A stretch of DNA of 5,060 bases, taken from the NCBI GenBank assembly GCA_012513725.1, contig JAAZBQ010000142.1, forward strand, positions 1 through 5,060, read 5' to 3'. The stretch comes from Chloroflexota bacterium. GTDB taxonomy: Bacteria > Chloroflexota > Anaerolineae > UBA1429. Positions 4,468 to 5,060 of this stretch are shown piece after piece (position 1 is the first letter of the stretch; each line of letters starts with the position of its first letter). Under the pieces are notes generated by a model. That model ran no database searches. It saw only the letters and a list, made by a program, of their open reading frames with translations, and was not told the origin of the DNA. The position numbers were made by a program, and so were the translations under genes.

Positions 4468-5060
4468 GCGCTCCGCCTCATCCCGGGCACGCGCGACGCG
4501 ACCCCTGGGTGCTGGCGGCGACGATGCTGCTCTTCCCCGCCTTTCAAGGGCTTGCCCAAACCGCCGTGCCCCTGCTCATGGCAGAGCTGCGCGTCGCCGA
4601 GTCGGTCATCGGGCTGATCCAGGCGATCCCCGGTGTCGCGGCCCTGTTGGCCGGCGCGCCGATGGCGCTGCTGGCCAACACGCGCTTTCGCCGCGCGGGG
4701 CTCATCGGCTCCTTTGCGCTGGGCCTGGCCGCCTCCGTCGCATTCCTCTGGGCGCGGGACCCGCTGACCCTGATCGTCCCCCAACTCCTCGTGGGGCTGG
4801 CCGCCGCGGCCTTTTACGCCCAGGTGATGCCTTCGGCGTTCCGCCTGGCATCTGGCGAGCGACAGGAGCGCCTGCAGGGTCGCCTGACGATGACCCAGGG
4901 GCTGGGCTTTTTCGCGGGTCCGTTGATCGCGGGGTACCTATCCGGCATCGAGTATGCCTACGCCTTTGCGGCGGGGGCGGTCCTGGCAGCCGGGGGACTG
5001 CTGGCCAGCCTGGGGCTCTCGCCGTCCCGGGCCATCGAGGGGGCGGGCGGCCTGCGGGCC
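4458..5060 (+). CDS. Major facilitator superfamily transporter, N-terminal half (3' truncated by window)
   Basis: The frame is open from ATG 4458 to the window edge, giving 201 residues and the first six membrane segments of a 12-segment MFS carrier: about 17-40, 50-73, 79-98, 103-125, 143-163 and 167-187. The loop between segments 2 and 3 (LLANTRFRRAG, 71-81) holds the basic part of motif A but lacks its usual Gly/Asp. Segment 5 has QGLGFFAGPLIAGYL (147-161), like the GxxxGPxxGG motif C of proton antiporters, so an efflux role is possible but the substrate is unknown. The protein acts in the cytoplasmic membrane. The ATG has no close Shine-Dalgarno site, and an in-frame GTG at 4386 also lacks one. 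The ATG start is chosen because residues upstream of it do not look like an MFS N-terminus. A strong promoter, hairpins and a possible leader ORF precede it. Confidence 0.85.
   Translation, partial: MSLSAPPHPGHARRDPWVLAATMLLFPAFQGLAQTAVPLLMAELRVAESVIGLIQAIPGVAALLAGAPMALLANTRFRRAGLIGSFALGLAASVAFLWARDPLTLIVPQLLVGLAAAAFYAQVMPSAFRLASGERQERLQGRLTMTQGLGFFAGPLIAGYLSGIEYAYAFAAGAVLAAGGLLASLGLSPSRAIEGAGGLRA

Noticed and set aside
4359..4784. Minus-strand open frame opposite the MFS start
   Set aside because: Its translation is Gly/Gln/Arg-rich low-complexity sequence and it lies antisense to a frame with six clear membrane segments.
1..5060. CRISPR array, insertion sequence, or defence or toxin-antitoxin module
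   Set aside because: No regularly spaced direct repeats, transposase or integrase frame, or recognisable defence or toxin domain was seen on either strand.

Overview
The window is GC-rich bacterial DNA (roughly two thirds G+C by eye). It has classical Shine-Dalgarno sites and sigma70-like promoter hexamers and is densely packed with genes. The lineage cannot be fixed from sequence alone. No integrase, transposase, CRISPR array, rRNA or complete tRNA was found.

Layout, left to right. (1) Positions 1-681 (+) hold the 3' part, or possibly all, of a small protein with an HEYVH zinc-protease signature. It is open to the left edge, and a 14-bp hairpin (27-59) lies just before its only canonical internal start. 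(2) Positions 657-1628 (-) encode an NADP-dependent aldo/keto reductase that converges on the first gene and overlaps it by 25 bp. (3) A short divergent spacer (1629-1843) carries a plausible promoter for chaB (1844-2074, +), a 76-residue ChaB-family protein. (4) chaB converges, with a 7-bp gap, on a DUF2254 membrane protein (2082-3416, -). (5) A HAD-superfamily phosphatase (3462-4142, -) lies 45 bp upstream of the DUF2254 gene on the same strand, and the two probably form one transcription unit. (6) The spacer 4143-4457 is the most structured part of the window. It holds a promoter facing the HAD gene, a nested inverted repeat, a strong TTGACA-17-TATCCT promoter facing right, alternative GC-rich hairpins ending in TTTT, a tRNA T-arm-like sequence, and a strong ribosome-binding site placed for a 14-codon leader ORF. 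(7) A major facilitator superfamily transporter starts at 4458 (+) and runs off the right edge.

The genes do not form one obvious pathway. AKR, HAD and MFS are general metabolic or detoxification families. ChaB and DUF2254 are small conserved or membrane proteins without a firm biochemical role. The best candidate for new biology is the regulatory layout of 4254-4467: promoter, terminator-like alternative hairpins, leader ORF, then transporter start, which resembles an attenuation or translational-coupling arrangement. The second is a hairpin design (GGCGCGCCG arms, 33 nt overall) that occurs once at each end of the window.
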